DNA of 64,000 nt from the NCBI RefSeq assembly GCF_032362555.1, contig NC_083526.1, forward strand, positions 4,422,001-4,486,000, given 5' to 3'. Of the stretch, positions 11,055 to 22,900 are shown one piece after another (position 1 is the first letter of the stretch; every line of letters begins with the position of its first letter). Made by a program: the position numbers and the translations under genes. The notes beneath the pieces are model-generated. The model did not search any database and had not been told where the DNA came from. It was given only the letters and a program-made list of their open reading frames with translations. The stretch is from Amyelois transitella. Its lineage: Eukaryota > Arthropoda > Insecta > Lepidoptera > Pyralidae.

Positions 11055-11063
11055 TTCCCCCTA

Positions 11064-13548
11064 AGCAAACCTGCATGCACTAGAATCCTTTAAACCGTTC
11101 TTTTAGTCGTTTACTATGGGTTCTTCATGAAAATCGCTAAAAAAATTACACCTGCTTCATGCAAAAGGTGCACGCACGGACAAAAAAAACGTAATATGAA
11201 ATAGCTGATTTTATTTTAGCAGTTTCGTGGTAAGTAAGTTTGGTATACTGATTCGCCTGTTACAAGGATTCTTAATACTTAATTCAAAAAAATGTACATT
11301 ATCTCTTCTTTTTTTAAATCAGGTGAACGGGTGAACATATTTATGCTAAAGTGAAGATTCCAATAGCTTATTGCCTAAAACAAAATTGCCAAGTTTAAGC
11401 TTTTCCCAAAAATTTGTCAGTAAACGTCTAAATAAGATAAAGCCTGTTGTACGATCCCCAATTTGTATTATTAGACGTTCTCTCAACAATCTACTTTTTT
11501 CCGCCCAAAATCAAAGACAAAATCGCATTTTCTGAAATACTTACCTTTTATTATAGTACGAATGGCAAAGGCAATAAAAAGTTAGGAGTCGTTTGGCTCA
11601 AAATTATGACAGGGTTCTGTTCACAAATTTCTTTTTATTAATTTTTGTATAACCATATCCAGGATTATGGTGGAAAAGAAAGATTAGTCTCTCACTAGAC
11701 ACGTCATAGAGATTGGCTAGGAAGTCGATTAATAAAAATTAAACGTAAATATCGTCGATTACATCACATAATACTGAAAATGGGTTAAAATTAGGAAGTC
11801 TGTAGCAACCTTTATACAAACTTGTCACATTATGAAATCTTTGTATTTTTTTTATAAAGAAAAGTCTAAAAGCTAAGTTCGTTACATAACTGATGACGAA
11901 GAGAAGTGAAGGTAATAAAAAATCTCATACAATATGAACTGTCCCCAAAACTAGTTCTTGAATATCATTTTTAGCCCAGTTTTAATCTTGACCTGACCTG
12001 ATCGAACTCAGTCACCAGAGTACACTTACATTAATAATTACCTACTCAATAAGCAACCAAGTAATATGGAAATACACGAAGTTCGCACAAATAAAGGATA
12101 AACTATACCAAACTTATACTGATACAAACTTACTTAAATGCGTAGTATCCGCCTAACTTTAGATAAGACCTCCCAATAACTAACTTGTAGTCCAGAGACA
12201 TATGTATATAAACAATTGTATTTGTATCTATAACAAGATTATGCCCTCTGCTTCGCCCGCGTGAAATAAAAGGAGGATCTCTTACTTTCTAGTTATAGCC
12301 TGAATGGAGATTAAATTGAGATTATACAACTATTAATTATTATTATAACTTTTGCCCGATCCGATCCACTCCAAAATATTTTCTATTTCGTTTCAATCCC
12401 CCATACGCAGTGAACGGAGGATCAGAATAGAATAGAAAAAAATAAAATAAACGGATCCAGACAGAACGGTATCAGATTTTTGGGATCAGACAGGAATAAC
12501 TCTTCTTAACAGCCAAAAGAGAAGGTGTCTTTTCGCTACCATCAAAAACAAAAGTGAACTAATTCGAAACTTTGTCTTTATATCATTGGCTTTAACCGAC
12601 TTCAATCTTAATGTAATTTGTCATTGTTGTAACCCTCAGCTGTACAAGACATCAATCACTGATAAGTGATAACGACGTTTCGCTGATCTAATTGCGAGAA
12701 ATCTATTTCATTTGATCTTGTGCTTCTTAGAAATAGAACCTTATGAACCTTTCTATAGGAATTATTTTGCTGATGAAAATTTGATGCGAAAGTCTGAAAA
12801 CTAAACGTCTTGATTCTGTCAGTCGTTTACAAAGGTTGTTTTATGGTTAACTAGGGTTTTACCGTGGCTTCATTCTCGTATACTCGTATAGTCGTTCATT
12901 GCTAAAACCTACAACAGCACTATTTAAGGTAAAGTATATGTTCTTATCCTTTTTTTAATTAAACGTACAGTTATGGTTATGTGTTATTATTAGTAATTTC
13001 AAAAAGGTGGATTAAAAACATAAAAATTGATAGAGCCTAACACATAGTTCACGTTTTTATCCTTTACCAGGTAGACAGATGCACTCATTATAAAAAAATT
13101 CGAATGCTGGTTAACGAACAATTTGCGCGAAAAATAAGCGTAAATAGGTGTATTTTCATCGCATCCGGACCAACATGGAATCAACAATTACCTCAAAAAC
13201 TCTCATAAATCGCGTTTTATCCCTTACGGGTTAGAAAGAGCCAAGAGTCACAAGACTGCAAGGCCATGCTAATCTAGTTGTCTAAGTGGTGGATGTAATG
13301 TTAAAAGATTAATCCCAAAACTTAACAATTAAATCCCTTGACTTTAACTACCCGCGAAGTAAGCGACCTGTTAAATTTATTTATTTATTTCATTTACATC
13401 TATCATTACAGAAACCCAATGCGATAGCGAAGCAAAACAAATATTAAACATATAATATACAAATATTTGCTTTTTTAAAGTTAAAATTAATATTATTGTA
13501 TGTTTATTGCAGGACATAGTAATACTCACATTCTTAAATTATAATATC
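11064..13548. other. intergenic, no gene seen
   Basis: AT-rich sequence without supported exons. A degenerate family A fragment (minus orientation) lies at about 13210-13290, and a short string from a CTAG/GCCCGC-type repeat (family D) lies near 12240. Small open frames at 11447-11641 and 12999-13187 show no coding signature. Confidence 0.5.
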
Positions 13549-13740
13549 ACTAGCGACCTGCTCCGGCTTCGCACGAGTGCAAAATTCGGAAAAAATCATA
13601 CATAAAAACATTCCTCTTGAATCACTCTACCTGTTACAAAAAGCCGCATCAAAATCCGTTGCGTAATTTTAAAGATTTAAGCATACAGACAAACAGACTA
13701 AAATAGCGACTTTGTTTTATACTATGTAGTGATTAACTAG
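13549..13740 (+). mobile_element. family D dispersed repeat fragment
   Basis: GCGACCTGCTCCGGCTTCGCACGAGTGC and the downstream GTTACAAAAAGCCGCATCAAAATCCGTTGCG ... ACAGACAAACAGAC pattern match the general layout of family D copies at 18208 and 19552 (a degenerate GCCCGCGACTTCGTCCGCGTGG head and a translated tail mentioning CATACAGACA). Boundaries are uncertain. Confidence 0.45.
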
Positions 13741-13890
13741 CTGTTGCCCGCCAGTTCATCCGCCGTAAAACGAAAAACTTAACCCCTTGTATTAGAGGCG
13801 TAGTGGAAAAAAAATATTGCGTATACTTACCAGTTATTCCGTATTCAAATTTTGAGAGCAATAAGCTTTCGCGTGATGCGAAATACAATC

Positions 13891-14020
13891 TATTAATACT
13901 ACAGGTATGGTTCCGAGCTACACTCGCTCGGTGACCACGGATCATTGTCACGTGATTCGAAACGTCCGAGGTAAAATAAAGGTGCATTACGCGTCACGTA
14001 AAATACCTGTAGTATTAATA
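13891..14020. repeat. inverted repeat with 17-bp arms (MITE-like)
   Basis: TATTAATACTACAGGTA at 13891-13907 and its exact complement TACCTGTAGTATTAATA at 14004-14020 enclose ~96 bp of comparatively GC-rich sequence with several CpGs. The structure resembles a tiny MITE, but no clean target duplication was identified. Confidence 0.6.
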
Positions 14021-14475
14021 AATACCTAGTATAAATTCAGTCAAACATACAGACAGAAATTGTTAATATCTCATTTTTGGCATCTATTGGTCTTTATAGA
14101 GATAAACCACACCTAATATTTTTTTGACAATAGCTTTCAAATACAGACATCAGTCAGTTACAATTTTATTATATAGCATGGTTTTACATTCATACTTATA
14201 AGTATTTTGTATTTGTATCAAGAAACTTTTAATTATACTATCAAAATACTATTACCCGGCTGGATTAAAGTCTGAACGGCATAATTGAAACAGACCAATT
14301 ACCGATTAAGCCGAGTGGAAATGAGACATCGATTGAAACTACGACCCAGTTAAATTTAGCCGGTTCACGCTTGACGGATCGCGAAAGCGTATACAATTTG
14401 TATTTTGGTGTTTTGATCATTTGAAAATAATAACATACAAATATGTACATATGTTATCAGAACATAGTATGAAGT

Positions 14476-14630
14476 CCTCCTTTTTTCTCTGTCTGTATGA
14501 ATGCGCTTATCTTAGAAAGCTATGGACGGATTTTGTTCCTGTTTAAAATGTTGGAAGGAGAGTTTTCCGAGGAAGGTTTATATCTGGAAATGCTTCCCAT
14601 GTAAAGTCAGAAAGGGTCGCTAGTAAATGT
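14476..14630 (+). repeat. repeat H, copy 1
   Basis: It shares TATGGACGGATTTTGTTCCTG, TTGGAAGGAGAGTTTTCCGAGG and AAATGCTTCCC with a second copy at 49214-49346, including the order and spacing of these blocks. It is probably a dispersed element of unknown type; ends are not resolved. Confidence 0.65.
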
Positions 14631-15943
14631 TGTACAAGGCTGGAGTTCGCCCGTAACTTCGCCACCGTAAAACGAAAAATTCCGCTAAACATAACATTAC
14701 TTTTTTGTTTAAATTTGAAAAACACTTACAAGAGACTAGACTTCACTTTCAAAACTAACATTTTAATGCCTGAGATTAAAACAAAAGATTGTTTTGTAAA
14801 ACAAACAAATAATTGTTGCCTGTTTCATTTATCAAGACAGCAATCAAACCACTGAATAGATCGGGCGGAAATTTGCCACCAAATAGGGATTTCCGCGACT
14901 AAGCACCTAAACTTACGGCTACGATAACAATTAACAACAGAAGTTACACACAAATTATTTCCATTAGCCCCCGCACAAAAAAGTTATGTATTATATCATT
15001 TTGTCTTTAGATTTGTAAAGATTTCTTTTATTAATTTAACAAAGTTCAATTTATTGTGTTGACTATATGATATTGCGTCATTGCATCTGGTATTGAACAA
15101 AAACATAGTGTGTACCAATTGCTTGCTCTCCCACGCAGATTTTAAAAGTTAATCAAGAGGAATTCTACTTTGAGGTGACGGTCTTGCAACCAGTAATCTG
15201 ATTCTCAATTCCGACATTAATTGGATTTTCAAGGCATTACTGGATTTTAACGGCTAGAGTGGATTTTCAAAGCAAAAGGGAAGCAAAAGTTAAAAGTGAC
15301 CTTCAACTGTTTCAACCCTACTATTAAATAGAAGTAATTTTAAAAATCAACTAATTAATCAATGAAGCAAAATAAGTGACTATCTAAGGATTACAAAACG
15401 TTGAGAGATGTAGTCTCTGCCTGCCCTACCGAGCAAATATCATAATAATATGTGAGATCTATATAACTTTTATTTCAAATTATGGCGACCGGAAACGTAA
15501 ACATTTTTTTAATCTGTTTTAGGTACCGGTTGGATAAAATTTCTTTATTTCTCATTTACCAACCGCGTCTCAGTTAATGTAGCCGCGTTCTCGAAAATAA
15601 CTGTGTAAACGGCGGCTCAATTTTGTAAAGCAAATAGGCAGACCGAGCACGAGACGTTTGCTTGAGTTGTAGGCGACGAGGTAAGAAGGGAATGGAGGGG
15701 ACTCTTAAATTAATAAAATGACATTTTCTTGGGGTCTAGGCAGAGACTACATTACCCACGATCTTGGCTTACTTCTTTTGTTTCCCTCGTCAACATTTGT
15801 ATGTCTCTTTTTCTCAGTGATCAAATGGTGCCATTTGATTTTAGTCTATTAGGTTGTAGAAAAGCCAAGCAATTTGTTTAATATAAAGTTTTTAAAGATA
15901 TAACGTAAAAGGAGCATGGGTTAAATGGGATCTAAAAAGATTC

Positions 15944-15977
15944 TGAAATGAACATGGAGACTTCCATGTTCATTTCA
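15944..15977. repeat. perfect 15-bp hairpin
   Basis: TGAAATGAACATGGA (15944-15958) and TCCATGTTCATTTCA (15963-15977) are exact complements with a 4-base loop GACT. Confidence 0.9.
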
Positions 15978-16088
15978 TAGTCAAGTCATCAAGTCTTTTT
16001 AGTCACAGAATAGCCTAGTATATTATTAAATTACCTAGTATTAAAAAAAAAACAATCTGTATAACAGTTTTCTCTTATGTGTAATACT

Positions 16089-16251
16089 TGGGATTCTTTT
16101 TTAGGCGATGGGCTAGCAACCTGTCACTATTTGAATCTCAATTCTATCATTAAGCCAAATAGCTGAATGTGGTCATTCAGTCTTTTCAAGACTGTTGGCT
16201 CTGTCTACCCCGCAAGGGATAAAGACGTGATCATATGTATGTATGTATGTA
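16089..16251 (+). mobile_element. family A retroposon, 5'-truncated, 9-bp target-site duplication
   Basis: It starts within the element at TGGGATTCTTTTTTAGGCG and runs to the (TATG)n tail. The duplication TGTAATACT lies at 16080-16088 and 16252-16260. A 5' truncation with intact tail is the normal product of incomplete reverse transcription. Confidence 0.88.
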
Positions 16252-16260
16252 TGTAATACT

Positions 16261-18207
16261 GTAATGTAGACATCCCGTTACAAAACTTCTTTTTCAAAGT
16301 CCACAAATCCACAGGAAGTACACGAACAGTTTAATGTGACTTCCGTGTTTAACAACATAAGTTTTTGTCAAGCCTATGGGGTATAATGGTGTGGTAATGG
16401 ATATTTATGTATACCCTGACCTCCAAAACTTGGCACAATACTTTTTAACTTGAAAGGTGTAAAAGGACAGTTGGCCACATAGTTACGCATGTTATATATG
16501 TTCTTGTCAGCCTGAGTCATTATACTTGTTCTATAACTAAAAATAATATATAATATAATATAAAAAAAAACTTAAGATCCCACGATTCGTATTGAAAGGA
16601 TAAGTGGAGTTCCATTTCCAAATTTGAAATCGAACAGATTGAAATACCGGTAACAAGATAACGAGGCAAAATCCTGGATGCTTTTTGAAAACTAGTATTC
16701 CTTTGTTAAACTCCTCTTTTGAATATGGAAAAAGAATTTATCTAAATTGCTTTTGGGAATATTCGAATTTCAAACTCATTTCAATAAAACAGTTACAATA
16801 CATAATTTTGTTCATAAACGCTGCTTGTTTTGTTTCCAATCTTCGAAAATATCAACTCAGTGACATTTAAACTTTGTTTTGTTTGAATAGAGTAGACGAT
16901 ATTAACTTTAGTCTTTACGCAACTAAGCGTAAGTGACAATTTGGAAGGGTTGAAATTCGTGCTGAATTCATTTCCTTTGCTTATATTTTGTTATTCGACA
17001 ATGGCACTAAAACAATTGAAACTTGTTACATAGGATGTGTACCATGTGGGTACATAGGAACCTATTAAATGAACCATTGTATACAATACGTAGGTATGTA
17101 TCTATATATACTAAAATATTAAATTTGAGAAAAAGCTTATTTTTTAATGTATAGTTGCATGCATACATACATACATATAATCATGTCTATATCCCTTGCG
17201 GAGATCAGTTGTTCGGCTTATTAATAGAATTGAGATTCAAAATGTGACATATTGCCATCGCCTAAAAGAAGGATTCCAAAACTATGGTTGATTGATAATA
17301 ATAATGGAAAAAAGAAAACAAAAACAATTCCAATTTTAAAATTAACTTTGAACGTCACGTCTTTCACGTTACCGTGGCGAGTTCGTTTAGAATTCTTTCC
17401 AGCCAGCATTCTTATGGCTTCTCATAGTAACCGATAGCGCGCCACTCTTGTAGTGTCTTAATAATAGAAAGATGGGTTCAAAGAAACCCATATTGTATGA
17501 AAGCTTTCAAGTTTCATATTATTTTGTGAAAGGAAATTCGGAAAAATTGTTATGTTACACCTATACCGACTCGCAAACATTTAATGACGCATTATTCATG
17601 CATTTACCATGATCCTGGAAAACTTATTTCTTTTACTTTTGTACAAATTATCTCAATACAGATACTCGTAATGAAACTTACTTGTTACTCACTTAAGAAA
17701 CTTCTTATATCTGTTTAATCTCTATTGGCTTTCCCAAAAAATTGCCTGAAAGTAATTTCGTATAACTAGACATATTACGATAAATTCACCTCTTACGGGT
17801 CCTAAGAAGTAATAATACATAAAAAAAGACTTAACTTATTATTAAAATGTCGAGAAATGTTCTAGCTAACGGCAAATATTTTTAAAAACGTAAACAGTAT
17901 TTGTACTTATCTTCTTAAAAAAAAGAAATTCGAAATTCAAACACAGCTTTCCGTTTGACAAACTGCTAAGCGGATTGCTTTGGTCGCCGCTTCAAAACTT
18001 CAAGCTTAAATGCCCACATCAAATGAAACTTAGTCAAATACGTGAAAAATATATGAAATTTATCTTTTTTTTTAGAAATTGTAGCATCGATGTTTGCCTA
18101 ATATAAACAGCGTTGGTCGAACTATAAAGGTGCCTGATTAAAAAGCGTGATGAACATGTTGGAGACCTACCGCATATGTACCAGTGATTCTTTTCCGAGT
18201 TATATAA
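16261..18207. other. intergenic with a degenerate family A copy
   Basis: No gene is supported. A diverged minus-oriented family A copy lies at 17161-17277, starting in (CATA)n. The remainder is AT-rich. Confidence 0.5.
17161..17277 (-). mobile_element. family A retroposon fragment
   Basis: (CATA)n followed by AATCATGTCTATATCCCTTG, then a deletion across the stem-loop region, then ATTGAGATTCAAAATGTGAC and CATCGCCTAAAAGAAGG. It is internally deleted compared with the full-length copies. Confidence 0.7.
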
Positions 18208-18457
18208 TACTAGCTGGGCCCGCGCCTTCGTCCGCGTGGAATAGTTATTTTGTTCATCATTGAACCCTTAAGGATGAATAATTTTCCATTATTTCTTTGC
18301 TCCTTATAGTTGCAGGGTGATGTAATACAGCCTAAAGCCTTCCTCGATAAATGGTCTATTCAACGCAAAAATAGTTTATTCAATTCGAACCTGTAGTTCC
18401 TGAGATTAGCGCGTTCAAACAAACAAACTCTTCAGCTAATAAATATTAGTATAGATT
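18208..18457 (+). mobile_element. family D dispersed repeat (subtype with TATTAGTATAGAT end)
   Basis: It begins CTAGCTGGGCCCGCGCCTTC and ends AATATTAGTATAGATT. The inner blocks TTGCAGGGTGATGTAATACA and ATAAATGGTCTATTCAACGC recur in inverted orientation at 24178-24548. The class of element is not certain; it could be a short LINE or SINE derivative. Confidence 0.65.
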
Positions 18458-18469
18458 TACGGTGACTCC

Positions 18470-18648
18470 CTGAAACCCTGACTCACTCAATCCGTGATAC
18501 ATGGTCAAGAATGTACCCCGGGTCAAGGATGTAACCAGGACTATAGCCAGGAGGTAGAAGATTTATGATGAGGGAAAACCGGTTCATTCAGGCAATTGGA
18601 TGCGTAACCATATTCGATCCAATACGTGTAAGGTTTCCCTCCATTGCA
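18470..18648 (-). repeat. family F dispersed repeat fragment
   Basis: Minus-strand sense matches the F pattern CCTGGC..TAGTCC.GGTTGCATCCT, best seen at 24790 and 51648, and the GGGAAAACC / TGCGTAACCATA blocks seen in complement at 20400-20530. Confidence 0.55.
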
Positions 18649-18910
18649 GTGTCGCGTAGTTCCCGGCAGCAATAGAAAAAAGAATAGAACCACTTGATCA
18701 CATTCCCATAGATGTCGTAAAAGGCGACTAAGGGATAGACTTATAAACTTGGGGTTCTTCTTTTAGGCGATGGGCTAGCGACCTGTCACTATTTGAATCT
18801 CAATTCTATAATTAAGCCAAAAAGCTGTTTGTGGCCTATCAGTCTTTTCAGGACTTTTGGCTCTGTTTACCTCGTAAGGGATAAAGACGTGTGTGACGTA
18901 ATATGTATGT
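18649..18910 (+). mobile_element. family A retroposon, near full-length
   Basis: It runs from a mutated 5' hairpin (GTGTCGCGTAGTTCCCGGCAGC) through all internal landmarks to AAGGGATAAAGACGTG and a short ATGT remnant. No exact target duplication was found, consistent with an older copy. Confidence 0.75.
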
Positions 18911-18937
18911 TACATTAGTCATATAAGAGTTGCTTCG

Positions 18938-19060
18938 TATAAAAACCTGACTCACCCAATCAAACATCCATGGTCAAAGACATATCCCGAGTTCCTCTCC
19001 AGAATAGGGAGAATACAACCGGGATTCAAGCCAGGAGGAAGAAGAGTCTGGACTACGGAA
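18938..19060 (-). repeat. family F dispersed repeat fragment
   Basis: In complement it reads CTTCTTCCTCCTGGCTTGAATCCCGGTTGTATTCTC, then TCTGGAGAGGAACTCGGGAT and TCTTTGACCATGGATG, the same order as at 51648 and 24790. Confidence 0.6.
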
Positions 19061-19324
19061 TAGTACATAGAGTACTTTTAACGCGGACAGAGCCGCGGGA
19101 AAAAGCTAGTTGTATAAAGGGTCTCTATTGGGTACGTCATGTTTTGTATTTCCAATTTAGCATAGACAAGGCACAGACTTAAGTAAACGCCATTTGTCAA
19201 AATCTCACAGAGTTGTCGCTCAAAGTGTTCCAAATTTAATTAATTAATGGAAAGACCAACAGAGACGTTCTACTTGTCTTAAATCGTGTCAGTTTGACAG
19301 TTTTTTGCAATAAATTTTTAGTGG

Positions 19325-19790
19325 ACTAGTTTTCGCCCGCGGCTATACCCGCGTGGGAAGTACTCTATGAAGTTTTCCGTACTACATACTACAGCTATGT
19401 ACCTTAATAAAATTTCAAGGTGCAAACAAACAAATAACTTTCGTATATAATACGAATTTTCGTATGTATGTAATCTTTATTAGTCAAAGGGCGGTGAGCC
19501 AGAGTTTGGAAAAAAATTTAAAGGCCACGTTTAGCTTCTGTATGAGTTAATTAGAGGCCGCCCGCGACTTCGACCGCGTGGAAGCCAATCATAACGTACC
19601 ATTCCCGCGCGAACTCCGGGATAAAAAGTAGCCTATATATGTTATTCTGGGTCTTCGGCTACCTACATACCAAATTTCTTTGTTATTAGTTCAGTAGTTT
19701 TTGCGTGAAAGAGTAACAATCATCCATACTGACATCCTGACATACTCACAAACTTTCGCATGTATAATATTAGTAGGATTATGGAATTGA
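19325..19790 (+). mobile_element. two adjacent family D copies
   Basis: A first copy starts at ACTAGTTTTCGCCCGCGGCT near 19325. A second starts at AGAGGCCGCCCGCGACTTCG near 19553 and ends at ATAATATTAGTAGGAT near 19781. The second shares TGGGTCTTCGGCTACCTACAT and TTTTGCGTGAAAGAGTAACA with the inverted copy at 57378-57581. Confidence 0.65.
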
Positions 19791-20200
19791 GATTCAAATA
19801 GTGACAGGTTAATTGCTAGTACATCGCCAAAAAAGAAAGTTAAATAATAGAAAATATTTTTTAAAAATTATAACCTATATTAATTTGAAATTTGATAAAC
19901 ATTGCGAAACACCTCAAAAGTCTGTGTTCACATTGGACAGCATATTATTAATGAAATTTGGCTAAGCGCCCGAAATCGTCAAATTATGATAATCCATTTA
20001 GGCTGTTTATTTTCCCGCTAAAAAACACATAACAAAATTAACTGGTGGCTGTTTTGAAATTGTTTTCTACTTGATTCACTTGTTACAAATTAGATTTGGA
20101 ACGCTTTTGTTAACCGACTGACACGAAAACAAGGGAACCCTAATGAGTTTAACAATTCATGTTTGTGGGTAACGAATTAAATGTCTTTTTCCTTCTGAAT

Positions 20201-20314
20201 GTTATGATTGTGGATGAAGCGATGGAAGTATGCAGAGATCGTGGCAAGTGGAAAGATGTAGTCTCTGCCTATTCCTCCGGGAAAGAGGCGTGATTTTATG
20301 TATGTATGTATGTT
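20201..20314 (+). mobile_element. family B LINE 3' end, 5'-truncated
   Basis: It reads GTTATGATTGTGGATGAAGC, GGAAGTATGCAGAGATCGTG, GCAAGTGGAAAGATGTAGTC, then TCTCTGCCTATTCCTCCGGG and GAGGCGTGATTTTATGTATG. The first 60 bases encode the VMIVDEAMEVCRDRGKWKDV-like LINE C-terminus, followed by the short 3' UTR and ATGT tail. Confidence 0.8.
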
Positions 20315-20317
20315 CCT

Positions 20318-20540
20318 TCTTCTAGCGTTAGTCCCAGTTACAACCTCACCCCTCTGGAGAGGAGCCTGGGGTGCGCCTTTGACCTGAATCCTGGATTAGT
20401 AAAGGCAGGTTACATGAAGCTCTCGTCTAACCTCCATTATCTTTGCATGGGACCCTTACCCATATCGGACTATGGTTACACATCCAGACACCTACCTGAA
20501 TGTGCTGGTTTCCTTGAGATTTTTCCATCGTCGTAGAAAA
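20318..20540 (+). repeat. family F dispersed repeat
   Basis: TTCTAGCGTTAGTCCCAGTT, CACCCCTCTGGAGAGGAGCC, TGGGGTGCGCCTTTGACC and the later CACCTACCTGAATGTGCTGG match F copies at 38650 and 40030. It contains a 76-codon open frame that looks like chance. Confidence 0.6.
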
Positions 20541-21383
20541 CAGTTAGCTAAACTAATGAACATAACTCAGAAAAGAATAATTGGTTCATGGCCGCGGTAG
20601 AACTTTGAACTGAGTCTCCCTTGTATGTCGCTTCCTTATTCAGTCACCTTAACCATTCGACCACTGACCCTCTTGATGATATTTTATCAAAAAGTTACCT
20701 CGAAATTCACAAACCGACCAAAATTATATGCCACGAATTATACCCGTATCCATTTTGCTGGGTCCCACAAATTGAACGCATTTTCCATGGGAATTGAACC
20801 CGCTACCGCAGGGACCCCACTCTATCGATTTGCAACGACAAAGTGATTGGAACCAAAGTGGATAAGTTGGCCTTTACAGACAAAGCAGGAGAGTAGGCGA
20901 GACAATCGTTTTCAATTTTTCTCCTCATATTGTAATTTAGAATATCGTTATCGTTTTTTAGCGATTTCAATGTTAAAGAGATTGGAAAAAAATAAAGAGT
21001 AACTAGAGACCTTTATCATTTCCTTTAAAATATAAATATATGTACCTACATAGATCTCTGAAGAGGTAGACAGAACCAGCAGTCATGAATAAACTGAAAG
21101 GTAAGGTTGTAGTAGTAACATTTAAAAAAAATCGTAATCATCATTTAAAAAGTAGTTCAGATGACTTCGTGTAAAAGCCTGACTACTCCAGGATCATGGC
21201 TGAAGGCTAAATAATATTATATTCATTGTTTATAATATTCATAGACATTTATATGTTAATTAAGTTAATTTTTTTTTGTTTTTTTGTAAATACCTAATTG
21301 TAACATTTACTTAACAGAATACAGATAACAAAGTGTCGAAAACAATAACGTAATTTACAGAATTTTTTTTAATAAATAATAAA
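20541..21383. other. intergenic with tRNA-like repeat debris
   Basis: No gene is supported. Strings resembling degraded box B sequences occur near 20660 and 20790 (AATTGAACCCGC). They suggest old SINE remains. Confidence 0.4.
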
Positions 21384-21610
21384 TATATACCGAGACATAT
21401 TACACAGATTGAGTTAGCCTCGAAGTAAGTTCGAGACTTTTGTCACAAGACTCAACGATACTATATTTTATAATAAATACTTATATGGATAAACACCCAA
21501 GACCCAGGACAATTAGAGAAAGTTCGTTTCTCATCGTGCCCTGGCCGAGATTCGAACCCGGGACCTCCGGTGTCGCAGACAAGCGCACTACCGCTGCGCT
21601 ACAGAAGCCG
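21384..21610 (-). mobile_element. family C tRNA-derived SINE, near full-length
   Basis: The complement carries a tRNA-like head (CTGTAGCGCAGCGGTAGTGC for box A, GGGTTCGAATCTCGGCC for box B). This is followed by the body TCTAATTGTCCTGGGTCTTG, the TATTATAAAATATAGTATCG block, and the tail CTCGAACTTACTTCGAGGCT ... TGTGTAATATGTCTCGGTAT. It is the same arrangement as the + strand copy at 44446. Confidence 0.88.
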
Positions 21611-22900
21611 TAATTTTAACTACAAACCATTGAATAACTAGGTACCAGTAATCCATTGAATAACAGAGTCAGCAATCCATTTTCTGTCAGTTTTGTGCAA
21701 CCTCTCGAGATTTAACTTCGCAGTAGAACTCTAACTTAGCCAAAGTTAATACTCCTATAGACATTTGCATCAAGTTACAATGGCTATTAAAGATGACTAG
21801 TTTTTATCCGTAATAAAAAGTTATAAATATTTCAAGAACATTAATTCAGAAGAGAGCCCTCGAAAAGGTAACAAACAAACAAATTAATTCACTTTCGCCA
21901 TTGTGCCATTAAAAAATCAATTTTTCTACCACGTACCATACCTCTATGTATTTTGAATAATAATTAACATCACATCTGGCAACATTTTGGTGCTTTTACA
22001 TAAAACTGCGCTACTCACTTTTAAAACGACTGACGTTAAAAAATGACAGTTGTCAATTATTTGTTGTATTTACAATTTGGTTTAAAAAGATAGGTATATA
22101 TTTCAATCGATGTTTACAAAGCTAGTACGGAATACAAAACAAAAAAGCGAAAAAAATTATAATTGAAAATATAAAATAAAATTTTTAGGCCAATGTTTAA
22201 TTGAAGTTTTATAAGTTACCTAGATCGGCTGTGTTCTATCCATCTATCAATTGACAAACAGGAAAGAATATCTTCTTTGAAATAATACAACTGACCTAAA
22301 ACAGTTTTCTTTTCCCGGCAATTAACTTCGCCTATCAACAATTACACCAGCGCCAGTCATTCCTTCACGAGCGGTTTCTTTTCGCTTTTTTCGCTCGATT
22401 ACGTTTCGACAGTCATCGGGCTAATTAGTTGCGCCGAGTCTTTAAAAGTGCGCTTGTTAACAAAGTAACAAGCTTTTGCGAAGGAACATTCTGTACATTA
22501 TTAAGATAAGTTGTGTTGATTTTAAAAATATGCATTTAATTTCCGGTCCCGTGGAATTTTTTGGAAAATTCTCTCATATTGCACCCCAAGATTGCTTAAA
22601 GAACCTACATTTTATAAACCAAATTTCAAATGTCTTGGCCCAGTGGTTGGAGGTGTAAAATGCAGGAATTCAGGTTAAACCTCTTTGGTATGGTAATGAA
22701 TAAAGTAAGATTTATCGGTTCTTTAAATAGACAAACAATCATCTATATTTGTATATACCAAAAACTTACGCAGGTGGCACCACATATAATAAAGCTCATC
22801 AAATATTTACGAGTCAACCACAGGCACTTAACTTATACCCAAGATTTCAACCTAACGCCACTTAAGCTCCTATCAAGTTTATATATAGCTTTGTATTAGG
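21611..22900. other. intergenic; possible promoter-like patch
   Basis: No exon is supported. The patch at 22310-22470 has higher GC with CGCTTTTTTCGCTCGATTACG and GGGCTAATTAGTTGCGCCGA. It precedes two short overlapping open frames (22476-22658 and 22630-22899) that lack recognisable domains. A promoter or a first exon is possible but unproven. Confidence 0.35.

Larger units (their letters stand above)
9766..11061. mobile_element. degenerate pogo/Tigger-type DNA transposon
   Basis: A 1.3-kb element is bounded by inverted termini (GGGGGAAGTCCC at the left, its complement GGGACTTCCCCC at the right) and flanked by TA on both sides, as expected for the Tc1/mariner-pogo superfamily. It carries a broken minus-strand transposase with an N-terminal Pipsqueak-type helix-turn-helix and stops near the first aspartate of the DDE domain. 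Six copies of a 17-bp motif (consensus GTCCGGYRCTARGKGMC) sit subterminally and internally. The catalytic domain beyond the DETG motif is missing, so the copy is internally deleted and non-autonomous. Superfamily assignment rests on termini, TA flanks and protein motifs. Confidence 0.85.
14021..16079. other. intergenic with repeat H copy 1 and a hairpin
   Basis: No gene is supported. Repeat H copy 1 is at 14476-14630 (listed separately). A degraded family B 3' end lies at about 15730-15815 (AGGCAGAGACTAC, then a CACGATCT-like string). A 15-bp perfect hairpin is at 15944-15977. Confidence 0.5.
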
